From contig JBNMKZ010000005.1 in NCBI GenBank assembly GCA_050874585.1, positions 11,298 to 75,297 on the forward strand: a DNA stretch of 64,000 nt, in the 5' to 3' direction. A program made the translations under genes and the position numbers. The DNA comes from UBA1067 sp050874585. Its GTDB lineage: Bacteria; Verrucomicrobiota; Kiritimatiellia; RFP12; UBA1067. Positions within the stretch are counted from its first letter, which is position 1. Each line of letters begins with the position of its first letter. Positions 18,399 to 27,309 of the stretch are shown one piece after another. The notes beneath the pieces were generated by a model. The model did no database searches, was not told the origin of the DNA, and saw only the letters and a list, made by a program, of their open reading frames with translations.

Positions 18399-19571
18399 TT
18401 AGGTGTTCCCGTAATAATAGGCACGAGCCGTTGGCGGGCGAATGTCCGTCAATGTTCCCACATAATGACGAAGCCAGTGGTCTTTTTTCGGATGTGCCCG
18501 CATCGCCGCCTCATCCACTTCGATACCAAGGCCCGGGCGATTGGATGGGTACATCAGGCCGTTTTCAAACCTTACATCTTCATCAACGACTTCCGAACGC
18601 CATGGGACATCGTCAAATAATGTCTCGTGGATACAATAGCCAGGCGTAGATACGCCCAAAGCAAGCGTCACGGCATTCGCGACCGGACCCGATGGATTGT
18701 GCGCACAAAACGGGATGTGGTGCGCATCGCAGATGCCCGCAATCTTCTTCATCTCGGTAATGCCCCCCGCATGGGACGAGTCCGGCTGGAGATAGTCACA
18801 CGCCCGCAACTCAATGGCATCAAGAATCTGCTGGGTTGTAAAGAGCCGCTCGCCGCAGGCAATCGGGACATCAACTCGACTGCGTACATCCGCAAGTGCC
18901 CGCATCGTATCGGGAATGACAGGCTCCTCAACCCAAAAGGGATCAAACTCCGAAAGTGCATGGCAGACCCGCAAGGCGGTTGGCACATCAAAGCGGCCGT
19001 GGCATTCAATCAGAATCTCCGCCATTCCTTCTGTTGCCTCCTTGACAGCGGCGATGCATTTCATTGCTTTGCGAAAATCCTCGGGCGGTAACTGACGATA
19101 GTTCTTACCGAAAGGATCCCACTTGAGGCCTCGAAAGCCTCGGGCAACGGCCGCCCGTGCCTTGTCGGCGAACTCCTCCGGTTCGCGAGCACCCGAGAAC
19201 CAGCAGTTGGCGTAGCAGGGAACGCCATCGCGGCACTTCCCGCCAATAAGTTTCCACACGGGAACACCCAGAGCCTTACCCTTAATATCCCAAAGGGCCA
19301 TGTCAACCGCCGACAATGCACTCATCAGCACAGCTCCACCCCGCCAATAGGCGTCACGGTAGTTCTCGTGGAGAATGGATTCGGTATCGAACGGATCCCG
19401 TCCGATGAGTGCGTGCTCCAGATCCGCAATGGCCCCTACCAGCGCATTCTCCTTGTATTCGAGAGTCCCCTCACCAATCCCATGCAGCCCTTCATCCGTC
19501 TCAACTTTCACAAACACCCAGTTCGTACGAAAGCAGTCAACGACAAATGTCCGAACGCTTCTGATCTTCAT
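18399..19571 (-). CDS. Enolase-superfamily sugar-acid dehydratase (galactonate/mandelate racemase type)
   Basis: 390 residues, the usual length. Members remove water from an aldonic acid using a Mg-stabilised enolate. Seen in order: N-terminal capping domain, WDIKGKALGVPVWKLIGG, a barrel Lys in GLKWDPFG, ECHGRFD (metal/acid motif), VEEPV (second metal ligand), CGERLFT (third), DSSHAGGI and the catalytic-His region FCAHNPSGPVANA. The first metal-ligand position appears as Glu in ECHGR rather than the DFHGR of galactonate dehydratases. Its start overlaps the MFS stop by ATGA, so it is the last gene of the sugar operon. The substrate is unknown; galactonate, fuconate and similar acids are possible. 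Confidence 0.82.
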   Translation of the reverse strand: MKIRSVRTFVVDCFRTNWVFVKVETDEGLHGIGEGTLEYKENALVGAIADLEHALIGRDPFDTESILHENYRDAYWRGGAVLMSALSAVDMALWDIKGKALGVPVWKLIGGKCRDGVPCYANCWFSGAREPEEFADKARAAVARGFRGLKWDPFGKNYRQLPPEDFRKAMKCIAAVKEATEGMAEILIECHGRFDVPTALRVCHALSEFDPFWVEEPVIPDTMRALADVRSRVDVPIACGERLFTTQQILDAIELRACDYLQPDSSHAGGITEMKKIAGICDAHHIPFCAHNPSGPVANAVTLALGVSTPGYCIHETLFDDVPWRSEVVDEDVRFENGLMYPSNRPGLGIEVDEAAMRAHPKKDHWLRHYVGTLTDIRPPTARAYYYGNT

Positions 19572-20815
19572 TGTTCCACCACCCGATTCTTCTTAAAAGT
19601 AAAAAAGAAAGAAACCATCATCAGTCCCGCCGCAAGTGCGTAGATAACACCCATTAGGGAAAATCCGAGCTCGAATCCGCGTACGCCGTAACGCTCCGAC
19701 AACGCCCCCATGGCAATGCCCGAAAGTCCACCAAAGAAGAAAGCCGTCATTGTCAACAAGCCGACGGCCGTTGAACGATGATTCGGCAACACGACATCAA
19801 AAAGGGATGCATGAGTATTAACCTCAAAGAAGCCACGAAAAACACCATAAGCCGAAGCGGCCACCAACATCGCGGCGAACGAGGACGCGGCACCCAACCA
19901 GTAGAGCATCGGCGCACCAAGAAGTAACGCAACAATCTGAAATCCCAACCGGAAGCGCGGAAACTGGCCTACACAACGATCCGTCAAAACGCCTCCTGCA
20001 AGAATTGCCGCGAAAGCGAAGAGGTGATGCCACAGCATCACGCCACGCCCGGCCGATCCTACATCAAGGGAAAACTTCAGCGCGGCAAATTTCGGCGCCC
20101 AAAAGAGATAGGCATTGTTGACGAATACAATCGCGACAAATCCAGCCGTAGCACACAGGGCGGATGGATTACGGAAATAGGACGAAACTCCTTCCCAAAT
20201 GGAAGTCTGCGAACGCGGCGAAGGAACGGACACACTCGCCGCCGGTTCATCCCGAAGGGCAAAGATAAAGAGTACGCCCAGTAGCGTCCCCGCCAAGCCA
20301 AACGCGATGAAGACATGCCGCCAGCCACCCAACCACCCAAGTGCCCAAGCGACAAGAACACCTGAAGCCATCAGCCCTACATAAAGAGCCGCCTGATGAA
20401 TTGAAAGCGCCCGCGAGCGTGATTCACGGTGATGCGCGGCAATAAGTGCATAGGCACTTGGCGCATAAAAACTCTCTCCAACGCCAGTTTCAACGGATCG
20501 GAAGAAGAGTGCACCAACAAAGCCACCGACAAAACCCATACACACCGTCATCAACGACCACGCGATGAGTGAAATGGTGATAATCCACTTGCGCGAGCAC
20601 CTGTCACCGACAAAACCGGCGACCACCGTCATCAGCGCGAGCGTCCAACTGAGCGTCGTATTAATCCATCCGACCTGTACATCCGTCAAGCCGAGGTCGC
20701 TCTGTATCGGAACCGTAAGAAGTCCAAACAGGGCTCGATCCGCCTGATGGAAGAAGAATGCACCCGAGAGCAGGGCGACCAGAATCCACTTATACGAACT
20801 GCCGCGCTTAGACAT
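19568..20815 (-). CDS. MFS transporter (sugar-acid/anion-cation symporter type)
   Basis: About 415 residues with roughly twelve membrane helices and the MFS loop motif GFVGDRCSRKW after helix 2. The overall look fits the anion:cation symporter/hexuronate-type branch, which often sits beside enolase-superfamily dehydratases. The start ATG at 20815 is chosen because GGAGG lies at proper spacing; an in-frame ATG two codons earlier touches the ribosome site. It overlaps the restored end of the SDR gene by eight bases and the dehydratase start by four, indicating tight coupling. It probably imports the sugar acid or an oligosaccharide product. Confidence 0.82.
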   Translation of the reverse strand: MSKRGSSYKWILVALLSGAFFFHQADRALFGLLTVPIQSDLGLTDVQVGWINTTLSWTLALMTVVAGFVGDRCSRKWIITISLIAWSLMTVCMGFVGGFVGALFFRSVETGVGESFYAPSAYALIAAHHRESRSRALSIHQAALYVGLMASGVLVAWALGWLGGWRHVFIAFGLAGTLLGVLFIFALRDEPAASVSVPSPRSQTSIWEGVSSYFRNPSALCATAGFVAIVFVNNAYLFWAPKFAALKFSLDVGSAGRGVMLWHHLFAFAAILAGGVLTDRCVGQFPRFRLGFQIVALLLGAPMLYWLGAASSFAAMLVAASAYGVFRGFFEVNTHASLFDVVLPNHRSTAVGLLTMTAFFFGGLSGIAMGALSERYGVRGFELGFSLMGVIYALAAGLMMVSFFFTFKKNRVVEQ

Positions 20816-21610
20816 CGACATCCTCCGGCATGTGCTGGCACGAACAGCCCGCATCGCATGTCACGATTTCACCCGTCATATTCGCCGACTCATCGGATGC
20901 GAGAAATGCAACGACATTGGCAATGTCCATCCCCGAAGCCTCCCGTCCAAGCGGACAGTTCAATCGGCGGCGTGTCTTGATCCGTTCATCCAAGACATCC
21001 CAACGCTCCGTATAGATATAGCCGGTGCGCAGCAGTTAACTCGAATACCATGTGGCGCCAGGTCCAATGCCAGCGAACGCACCATGGAGTTGATCGCCCC
21101 CTTCGATGCACAATAGGCCGTTCGATTCCGAATGGCGCGCTGGGCCGTATTGGACGAGAGGAAGACAACCACTCCCCGGAAAGGCCCTCCAACTTCATAA
21201 GGCCTCTTCATAAAGAAACGCGTGCACGCCGCCTGCGTTACCTGAAAACCGCCGCGCACATTCGTCCCCATGACCTTTAGGATGGAGTCGGGTTCCATTT
21301 CGAGCGGGCCGCCAAGTCCAAGGCCCTGATCCGCCGCGTTATTGACAAGAATGTCCAACCGCCCGGTCTTTTGTTCAATAAGGTCCATCAACGCTGAAAC
21401 CTGAGTCTTATTACCGACATCACACGCCTGCGCATAAACACCCGTCACACCCATTGTCCGTAGCGACTCAAGTCCCCTTGCCGTCGAACTTTCGGAAGAT
21501 CCACACATGAACACAGTCGCGCCCTCGTCCGCAAACTTCTTCACGAGCCAAAGTCCCGTATTGCGATTTCCGCCCGTCACAAGGACGACCTTGCCCTCAA
21601 ATCTTCTCAT
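20808..21610 (-). pseudogene. SDR-family oxidoreductase broken by a one-base frameshift
   Basis: A short-chain dehydrogenase with the NAD(P) loop TGGNRNTG, NNAADQG and the active site SSNTAQRAIRNRTAYCASK (Tyr-x3-Lys). The frame runs from 21610 to about 21025, where GCACCGGCT appears in place of the expected GCACCGGGCT. Adding one G restores APGYIYTERW and continues into the normal SDR end, GREASGMDIANVVAFLASDE and MTGEIVTCDAG, with the stop at 20808. Without the base the protein would be 216 residues ending at 20960. The restored end overlaps the MFS start by eight bases, as expected of an intact operon. This suggests a very recent lesion or a consensus error. Likely oxidises a sugar or sugar alcohol. 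Confidence 0.82.
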
Positions 21611-24600
21611 TTTCCATTCCTCCTTTCATACAGATTCTCCGCGACCTCCCGCACGGCCGTTCGCATTTCAGGATAGGGCCGGTCACAAATATCGGTCAAA
21701 CCAACTTGCAGGTATTCGCCATCAAAGCGTCCCGTCGTCGCCTGATCACTGAACTGATGCCAGTGAACGCCGACAATCTGCGGATTCTCAAGAGCCGACT
21801 TGACATAGGTTTTCATCTTCTCCGCACGATCGTCCTGATTCTTCGCCTGTCGAACACCCGTTCCAAACGGACCCCGATCCGTCGCTCCAAAGTGGAATTC
21901 CCCTATGAGAACAGGGGCATCCAATTTTGCCGGCAGTCGCCAGTCGTCAATCTTCTCGCGATAGATATTGTAGCTCACCACATCACAATATTTTGCACAA
22001 GATGCCACGACCTCATCCCTCGCCCAGCCGGCAAATCGACAACCGAGGTAAAGCAAATCTGGATCGAACGCCTTGACGGTCTCCCGTGTCACACGAAAAT
22101 AACGGTCGATGACGAGATTAGAGAATTGGTAGAGATCATCCTTTGCCTGAGGTGGCGGAAGTGAAATCGATGTCCTGAAGTCAAACCAGTCCGAATAGTC
22201 CGATCCCCATCTCGCATTAAGTGCAGGAATCGAACCGTATTTGCCTTTCAGCCACTCTGCGAACGCGAGTTTTGCCGGCTGACTGGGGGGCGACTGAATC
22301 GTCCACTTCGCCAAGTCGGTGCGTCCACCCCAGTTGATTTCATTATCGATGAAAAAGCCAATGCACCACTTATCGTGCGCCGCCCGCCCCTTGGCCTCAA
22401 GTGCGGTTCTTACGCCCTTCGCGAAAGACTCATCCCAGGGGTCTCGAAACTTCCACCACATCCCATGGCTACCCTCAATCGGGCGCGACTGGCATTCGAT
22501 TCGTTCCGCATAGGGCGTCTGATCCATCTGACAAATCCGAGCATCACTTGAATTCGCGATCGTGTTCATGCCCCAACTGCGCAATCGACGATGACAGAGC
22601 TCGGCGAAAATAGTGTTGTAGTCCTTGCCGTATTTGCGGAAGAGATTCGCGCTTGAGAAATCATAGACTCTCGTTTCACCTCGCGCCAGAAAGAAGGGCC
22701 ACAGCAGTTCATCGCGAGTCGACCAGAACTCATCCAGCGAAAGATCCTCGAATAGACAATCCCTTGGAGCGGACGGAACACCCGTGCGAGGCGTTCCCCA
22801 ATCCCCATTCATGGGTGTCATAGCCGAAGAGGCCGAAACACGGACGGGACCGAAACTCCAGAAAAGGCATCCAGCTGGGTCGACGAGCCACCATTTCCCG
22901 CTCGAATCCCTGTGCGTCCGAAAGCGTCCCGTTGCCTCCAATTTCGGACCTTTCGCCCATCCGCCAAATGCCGTTCGGTCGTTCGGTCCCGGATGTGTCG
23001 AGAGATCCACTTCCTCCTCCTCACGAGCAGACAAAAGATCCGCCGCGCTATGGGTCTTCCCTGGCCAGTCGCGCCACTTGAACTGGCCAAATGCATCAAT
23101 GCACGGCAGGAAGTCCGCCGTCTTCATCCGCATCCACGATTCCGAATCTCGCGGCGGAAGAGCCTTCATCTTATTCTCAAACTGGCCTGTCCGATAAAAT
23201 GAATCAACAATGTCGTAGGGGGACATCCGTTTCCAGTCACGCATCAATGGAATTGCACCCCGAGGTGCAATGACAATGGGAGAATCCCACATCGGAACCT
23301 TCTTCAATGTCATGCCATTCGCCTTCCAGACGATGTTCGTTCCAGGAATCTCAAAGACGCGCCCCGTAATCAACTCAAGCCAGACAGGCCGATTCAGTTT
23401 CTCAGGAATCTCAAGGTCTATGCACTCGAACGTGAGGCTGTCGCTCGGGCGCTGATCCGAAAACCAGTAGACACGGAGTGGACTCCCCAGACGGCTAAAG
23501 AGGTTGCAGGAAAGTTTCCGTCTGCCGAACGACACCTCAAGATGCTTCTGTGGAAGCGTCTCATCATCAAACAAGGAATAGACATTCCGCATCGCGTACC
23601 AACTTGGGCGACGATAGACGAACTCCCGCAGCGTATTCGACCGAATGAGGCCAAAGCTCTGCAGCATAAACGTGTACTGCAGGTCAATCATGGTAAAGGC
23701 ACTGGAAGGAATCGAGCGTGCCGCATCGCCAACGGCGCGGCGCAAGTTCCACTTTGCCTGCGAATATTCCGTCCACTCTATTTCCGACAGGGCGTGTGCA
23801 AATTCCAACTGTCCCGGACAGCCAACCTCCCCCTGCAGTATATCAAATGACCCCGAATAACTCTTGACGAGTCGCCGAAGGGGCATGGCCATCTGCCAAC
23901 CGAACTGGCCCTCGCCCGCCTCATAGGATGTATCAGGATTCGCCGCATACGGATGATAGGCAAAGAGATCCACTAGATTGAGCGCGTTCTCGCGCTTCAG
24001 TTTCTCAAGGACAACGGCATAGTCACTTTTCGACATATCCTTATTCATCGAAATGGCTGTGCAGATAATCTTTGCCGTCGGCTGAAGTTCGCGGACAAGC
24101 CGCGCCGTTTGATAGAACAGTTCAGCGTATTCGTTCGACTGCCCAAAAGGCTCGTTCCAAATCTCCCACTCGTCAACGACATCGCGATAACGCAGGACAA
24201 GTTCCTTCACATAGCGCAACCAAGCCTCCATCGCCGAAGGATTCTCAGTCACTTGTTTGACACGCATGCCAAGCCGGAAGTCGCTTCCCCAGATTGGATT
24301 GCCATAGGAAATGCAAATCCAAGGCTTAACACTCATCGCCGCGCATTCGCGAATCGGCTTGTCGAGCCAGGTAAAGTCATAGACGCCCTTCTCCTGTTCG
24401 GTCTTTGCCCATCCCGAGAAGAAACGCGCTCGTTTCACGCCAAGCATGGGGAGGAACGCCTTGTAGTTATCCCAAATTGCATAATCACGATCCAGCGTCT
24501 CACATCCAACAGACCATTTGGAGGACTTTATCTGATCGGAGGTGCGTGTCTGCAAGCGACCGATTTCAACCAGTCCCGGATTGACGGCATTCAGCCGTTG

Positions 24601-24792
24601 CCAGGTTACACTTCGTTTTTCCCGCTGAAGCTGATTCGTCGCCGAAACTTGAACCTTATGATCATCCCATGCATCCCATGACTTGAGTTTGGCCGCATCC
24701 TTAAAGCTGACGACATCGGCGGCGAAACATGGTGACGCGCCAATAAACAGTGCAAGAAGAGGCAAAATCCTTCCGCATTTCCACTTCATCAT
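21607..24792 (-). CDS. Secreted two-domain glycoside hydrolase (clan GH-A domain plus GH50/agarase-like domain)
   Basis: 1061 residues with a signal peptide ending CFAA. The N-terminal half (about 90-420) is a clan GH-A barrel: acid/base Glu214 in EIWNEP, candidate nucleophile Glu322 in DILQGEVG. The C-terminal half (about 640-1055) matches GH50 beta-agarase landmarks: WGMNTIANSSD, FFIDNEINWG (acid/base Glu818), IGEFHFGATDRG (nucleophile Glu965) and VGVHWHQFSDQATTGRFDGE. It therefore probably cuts beta-galactan or a related polymer outside the cytoplasm, with two activities in one chain. It is the second gene of the operon, 16 bases after the LamG gene, and overlaps the SDR start by four bases. 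GH family of the first domain is uncertain. Confidence 0.82.
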   Translation of the reverse strand: MMKWKCGRILPLLALFIGASPCFAADVVSFKDAAKLKSWDAWDDHKVQVSATNQLQREKRSVTWQRLNAVNPGLVEIGRLQTRTSDQIKSSKWSVGCETLDRDYAIWDNYKAFLPMLGVKRARFFSGWAKTEQEKGVYDFTWLDKPIRECAAMSVKPWICISYGNPIWGSDFRLGMRVKQVTENPSAMEAWLRYVKELVLRYRDVVDEWEIWNEPFGQSNEYAELFYQTARLVRELQPTAKIICTAISMNKDMSKSDYAVVLEKLKRENALNLVDLFAYHPYAANPDTSYEAGEGQFGWQMAMPLRRLVKSYSGSFDILQGEVGCPGQLEFAHALSEIEWTEYSQAKWNLRRAVGDAARSIPSSAFTMIDLQYTFMLQSFGLIRSNTLREFVYRRPSWYAMRNVYSLFDDETLPQKHLEVSFGRRKLSCNLFSRLGSPLRVYWFSDQRPSDSLTFECIDLEIPEKLNRPVWLELITGRVFEIPGTNIVWKANGMTLKKVPMWDSPIVIAPRGAIPLMRDWKRMSPYDIVDSFYRTGQFENKMKALPPRDSESWMRMKTADFLPCIDAFGQFKWRDWPGKTHSAADLLSAREEEEVDLSTHPGPNDRTAFGGWAKGPKLEATGRFRTHRDSSGKWWLVDPAGCLFWSFGPVRVSASSAMTPMNGDWGTPRTGVPSAPRDCLFEDLSLDEFWSTRDELLWPFFLARGETRVYDFSSANLFRKYGKDYNTIFAELCHRRLRSWGMNTIANSSDARICQMDQTPYAERIECQSRPIEGSHGMWWKFRDPWDESFAKGVRTALEAKGRAAHDKWCIGFFIDNEINWGGRTDLAKWTIQSPPSQPAKLAFAEWLKGKYGSIPALNARWGSDYSDWFDFRTSISLPPPQAKDDLYQFSNLVIDRYFRVTRETVKAFDPDLLYLGCRFAGWARDEVVASCAKYCDVVSYNIYREKIDDWRLPAKLDAPVLIGEFHFGATDRGPFGTGVRQAKNQDDRAEKMKTYVKSALENPQIVGVHWHQFSDQATTGRFDGEYLQVGLTDICDRPYPEMRTAVREVAENLYERRNGK

Positions 24793-24808
24793 CGCAAGGC
24801 CCTTTCCT

Positions 24809-26119
24809 TCAGCGGAAACGAATCATCATTCCACGCTTCCCATAGCGCATGAACTCAGATGGTTCCAGTACACCGTTGGAGATACGAATCTCATCCATCA
24901 GGCCTGTAAAAGCCGTCTCCGTAGAAGACGACGCCCCCAGCCAAACATCCCCCATTGCATAACCATAGTTAATGGAGTCTGGTACGGTCTTCTCCCAACT
25001 TGGTTCCTCCGCAAAATCCTTATAGATTTTCACCGTTGTCCATACGCCGCCATCTGCGCGCGGCGTTTCTTCAAAGGTCGCGGCAATGTGATGCCAACGG
25101 TTGTCTCCGATGACAATACCTGTGTTGTCATTGATTGCCGCCTTGTGCGTTTCGCTCCCATTTCTCGTCGCACACCGAATCCGCAACGTGTCAACCGTCC
25201 CCTTCTCGTCCCCGAACGAGAAAGCCCATGCAGGCAAAGTACCATCGGGAGTGGAATTTGCCCGCATAATGCCCGTGTACATCGTCTGCGGGCCACTCTT
25301 CAAGAAAAACTCAACCGTAAAATTCCGCAGAAGTGCAAGATAGGGATTGCGCGAATATTTCACGACGCTTTTGGTAAATGAAAGTGCCGACTCATTACTC
25401 TTTCGGAGAATGTTGTACGCTCGATCGGTTAGCTTCCCCGTCTGATCGGTCGGTACTATCGTCGGTGCCGCTCCTCCCGAAATCGCCGCGTCCGCCGTGG
25501 CAACGGTCAAAGCACCATCACCCTCCCGTGCCACGAATGAGCCATCCTCAAATCCAACCCAGGCAACTGTTCTCACCGATGTGTCGACACATGTTGCACT
25601 CATGAAGGATTCGGGAGCAAGTGCCCTCATCGTAATGCGAACATCGTCAATGAGGCCATCAAACGAATTGCCATTATCCACACCCGCAAGACAAATGGGG
25701 GTGGTCCCGGCGACAAGTACGCCATTGTAGGTGACTTCTCCGACCTTTACCGAATCACGGAAAAGCGAGACCGTCTTCAATTCCGCATCCACCACAAGCG
25801 CGGCATGATGCCAGTTGCCATCGTTGGTGGCAACCGTATCGACAACAGTCTTGGCACCATCCTTTCCAGTCCCTGCGTAGTATTCAAGAACCGTGGCACT
25901 TAATTTACCGGCCGTTCCTCCGAATCCAAGGTTGAACTGGACATTGCTGCCGCCACGCCGCCTCACGAGCGGAATGTACTGCTTCGCCTGCTCTGTCCTG
26001 TAATAGCACTCAACGGTGAAAGACTTGTTTGTGAAATCATCTCCCGACGGCTGGAATGTCGCATAGGTCTTCTTGTCATCACTTTGCGGCAGATTCCTCA
26101 AGGCCGCGCCATTCGCCAC
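24809..26119 (-). CDS. LamG-domain protein, downstream half after an in-frame amber codon
   Basis: 436 residues that begin at a GTG (ANGAALRNLPQS) with no signal peptide and no convincing ribosome site. The sequence is in the same frame as the upstream LamG gene and separated from it by a single TAG. It holds two concanavalin-like LamG domains (about 10-150 and 220-425). Landmarks are SFTVECYYRT, GNWHHAALVVD, FDGLIDDVRITMRAL, NRWHHIAATFEE and FTGLMDEIRISNGVL. The likely original protein is about 793 residues with three LamG domains, secreted and carbohydrate- or surface-binding. It may be untranslated now. Confidence 0.7.
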   Translation of the reverse strand: MANGAALRNLPQSDDKKTYATFQPSGDDFTNKSFTVECYYRTEQAKQYIPLVRRRGGSNVQFNLGFGGTAGKLSATVLEYYAGTGKDGAKTVVDTVATNDGNWHHAALVVDAELKTVSLFRDSVKVGEVTYNGVLVAGTTPICLAGVDNGNSFDGLIDDVRITMRALAPESFMSATCVDTSVRTVAWVGFEDGSFVAREGDGALTVATADAAISGGAAPTIVPTDQTGKLTDRAYNILRKSNESALSFTKSVVKYSRNPYLALLRNFTVEFFLKSGPQTMYTGIMRANSTPDGTLPAWAFSFGDEKGTVDTLRIRCATRNGSETHKAAINDNTGIVIGDNRWHHIAATFEETPRADGGVWTTVKIYKDFAEEPSWEKTVPDSINYGYAMGDVWLGASSSTETAFTGLMDEIRISNGVLEPSEFMRYGKRGMMIRFR

Positions 26120-26125
26120 CCCTTG

Positions 26126-27190
26126 CTAATCCAGAACGGATGAATAAGTTCGAACCGTGGGCACTGTTTGGCTATCTACCATTGGGTATCCACCGGACTG
26201 CACGAGAAGAACAGAAGCCCCGACACCTCGGTTCAAAGCCATCGAGTCCCTAAATGACAAGCCTTCGGGCGTCTCAAAATCGGCATGAAGCACAACATCC
26301 GTCGATTCATTGAGATTGGACAACTGGAGGAATTCCGTCGCCTTCAGAACCTGATCGGAAAGTCGCACATGTGCGAGAGAACCGCCGTAGCAACCGGCCG
26401 TCTGGGGCGTTCCCCCAAGATAAAGATCCTCCATCCCATAGGAAAGACCATCTGGCAATGAAACCGATGTCTTGTACTCATAGTCGTAGTAGGCATGGGC
26501 CTTCTTCTCTGCCGCCGAAACCACAAGCGCAATATGATGCCACTTCCCATCGTAAATGGTCGGTGTCGAAACTGTCATCGTCTGGTTGTAACTGCTGACA
26601 TTTGACGCATCCGTCCCCATGGCCCCCGGCTTCGTAAAGCGAACCTGCATTTGACTTGCACTCGTGATGCGTACAGCCCAACTATCGTAGTTGACAACTG
26701 TCGCCCCCGACGATGTGCGCAACTTGCCAGGAATAACGGCGATGCAGTTCCACTGCCCCTGATCCGGCAGATTGGCCTGCTTGCGGACAAACGCCTCAAA
26801 CGTGAACGTCTGAAGGTTCAACTTCCCATCCACATTCGCAATGCGCAAGGCACCCGAAGGATTTGACGATGTTGTCTTGTGGAAATAGAGCCCCAACGCA
26901 CCCGACTTTCGTTCCCCCGTCTGCGGATTCCACACACCCCAACCGTCAGAGAATGCCGTCGTCCCCTGAGGGCAGGAATCACTCCCTTGAACAATGTTAG
27001 CCCCCTGCATGGAAAGCGGCCGCGCCACAAGATCTCCCACTTCACTTGGGAACACCGTCTCAACTGTCGTGCGAACACCGTCCTCAAATGCAAGCGGCCA
27101 CCACCCCACCGTATCCGACCGGGCGACAGTCGTCGCCAAGACGAACGGAAGTGCACAAAGCGCGACGAGCCAAACTGATTTCTCTTGCAT
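26126..27190 (-). CDS. LamG-domain secreted protein, upstream half ending at an amber codon
   Basis: First gene of the sugar operon. 354 residues from the ATG at 27190, which has AAGGAGG eight bases upstream. A signal peptide (VWLVALCALPFVLATTVA) is followed by VGWWPLAFEDG, one LamG domain with FTFEAFVRKQA, GKWHHIALVVS and LAHVRLSDQVLK, then a linker. Translation stops at TAG 26126-26128, after which the same frame continues with two further LamG domains. TAG is a normal stop elsewhere in the window (both exbD genes), so readthrough is not expected. Presumed partner of the secreted hydrolase in substrate binding. Confidence 0.75.
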   Translation of the reverse strand: MQEKSVWLVALCALPFVLATTVARSDTVGWWPLAFEDGVRTTVETVFPSEVGDLVARPLSMQGANIVQGSDSCPQGTTAFSDGWGVWNPQTGERKSGALGLYFHKTTSSNPSGALRIANVDGKLNLQTFTFEAFVRKQANLPDQGQWNCIAVIPGKLRTSSGATVVNYDSWAVRITSASQMQVRFTKPGAMGTDASNVSSYNQTMTVSTPTIYDGKWHHIALVVSAAEKKAHAYYDYEYKTSVSLPDGLSYGMEDLYLGGTPQTAGCYGGSLAHVRLSDQVLKATEFLQLSNLNESTDVVLHADFETPEGLSFRDSMALNRGVGASVLLVQSGGYPMVDSQTVPTVRTYSSVLD

Positions 27191-27249
27191 CTGACGAGCC
27201 TCCTTGACCATTGATACTGTTAGTTTAGCATATTCAATCCCCCGCGCGC

Positions 27250-27304
27250 GCTCATTTGCGCAGAAAATGTTCGGCTCATTTGCGCAGCTCTCGGCTCAAT
27301 TGTG
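27250..27304. promoter_or_regulatory. Direct repeats in the divergent promoter region, candidate operators
   Basis: GCTCATTTGCGCAG occurs at 27250-27263 and again at 27274-27287, 24 bases apart. A weaker third copy, GCTCAATTGTGG, is at 27294. Tandem direct repeats between a XylR-like regulator and its divergent target operon are the usual form of AraC-family sites. Confidence 0.6.
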
Positions 27305-27309
27305 GTATA

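Noticed and set aside
24809..27190. Amber codon as evidence of TAG recoding
   Set aside because: TAG ends both exbD genes normally, followed at once by the next start codon, and no pyrrolysine genes are visible here.
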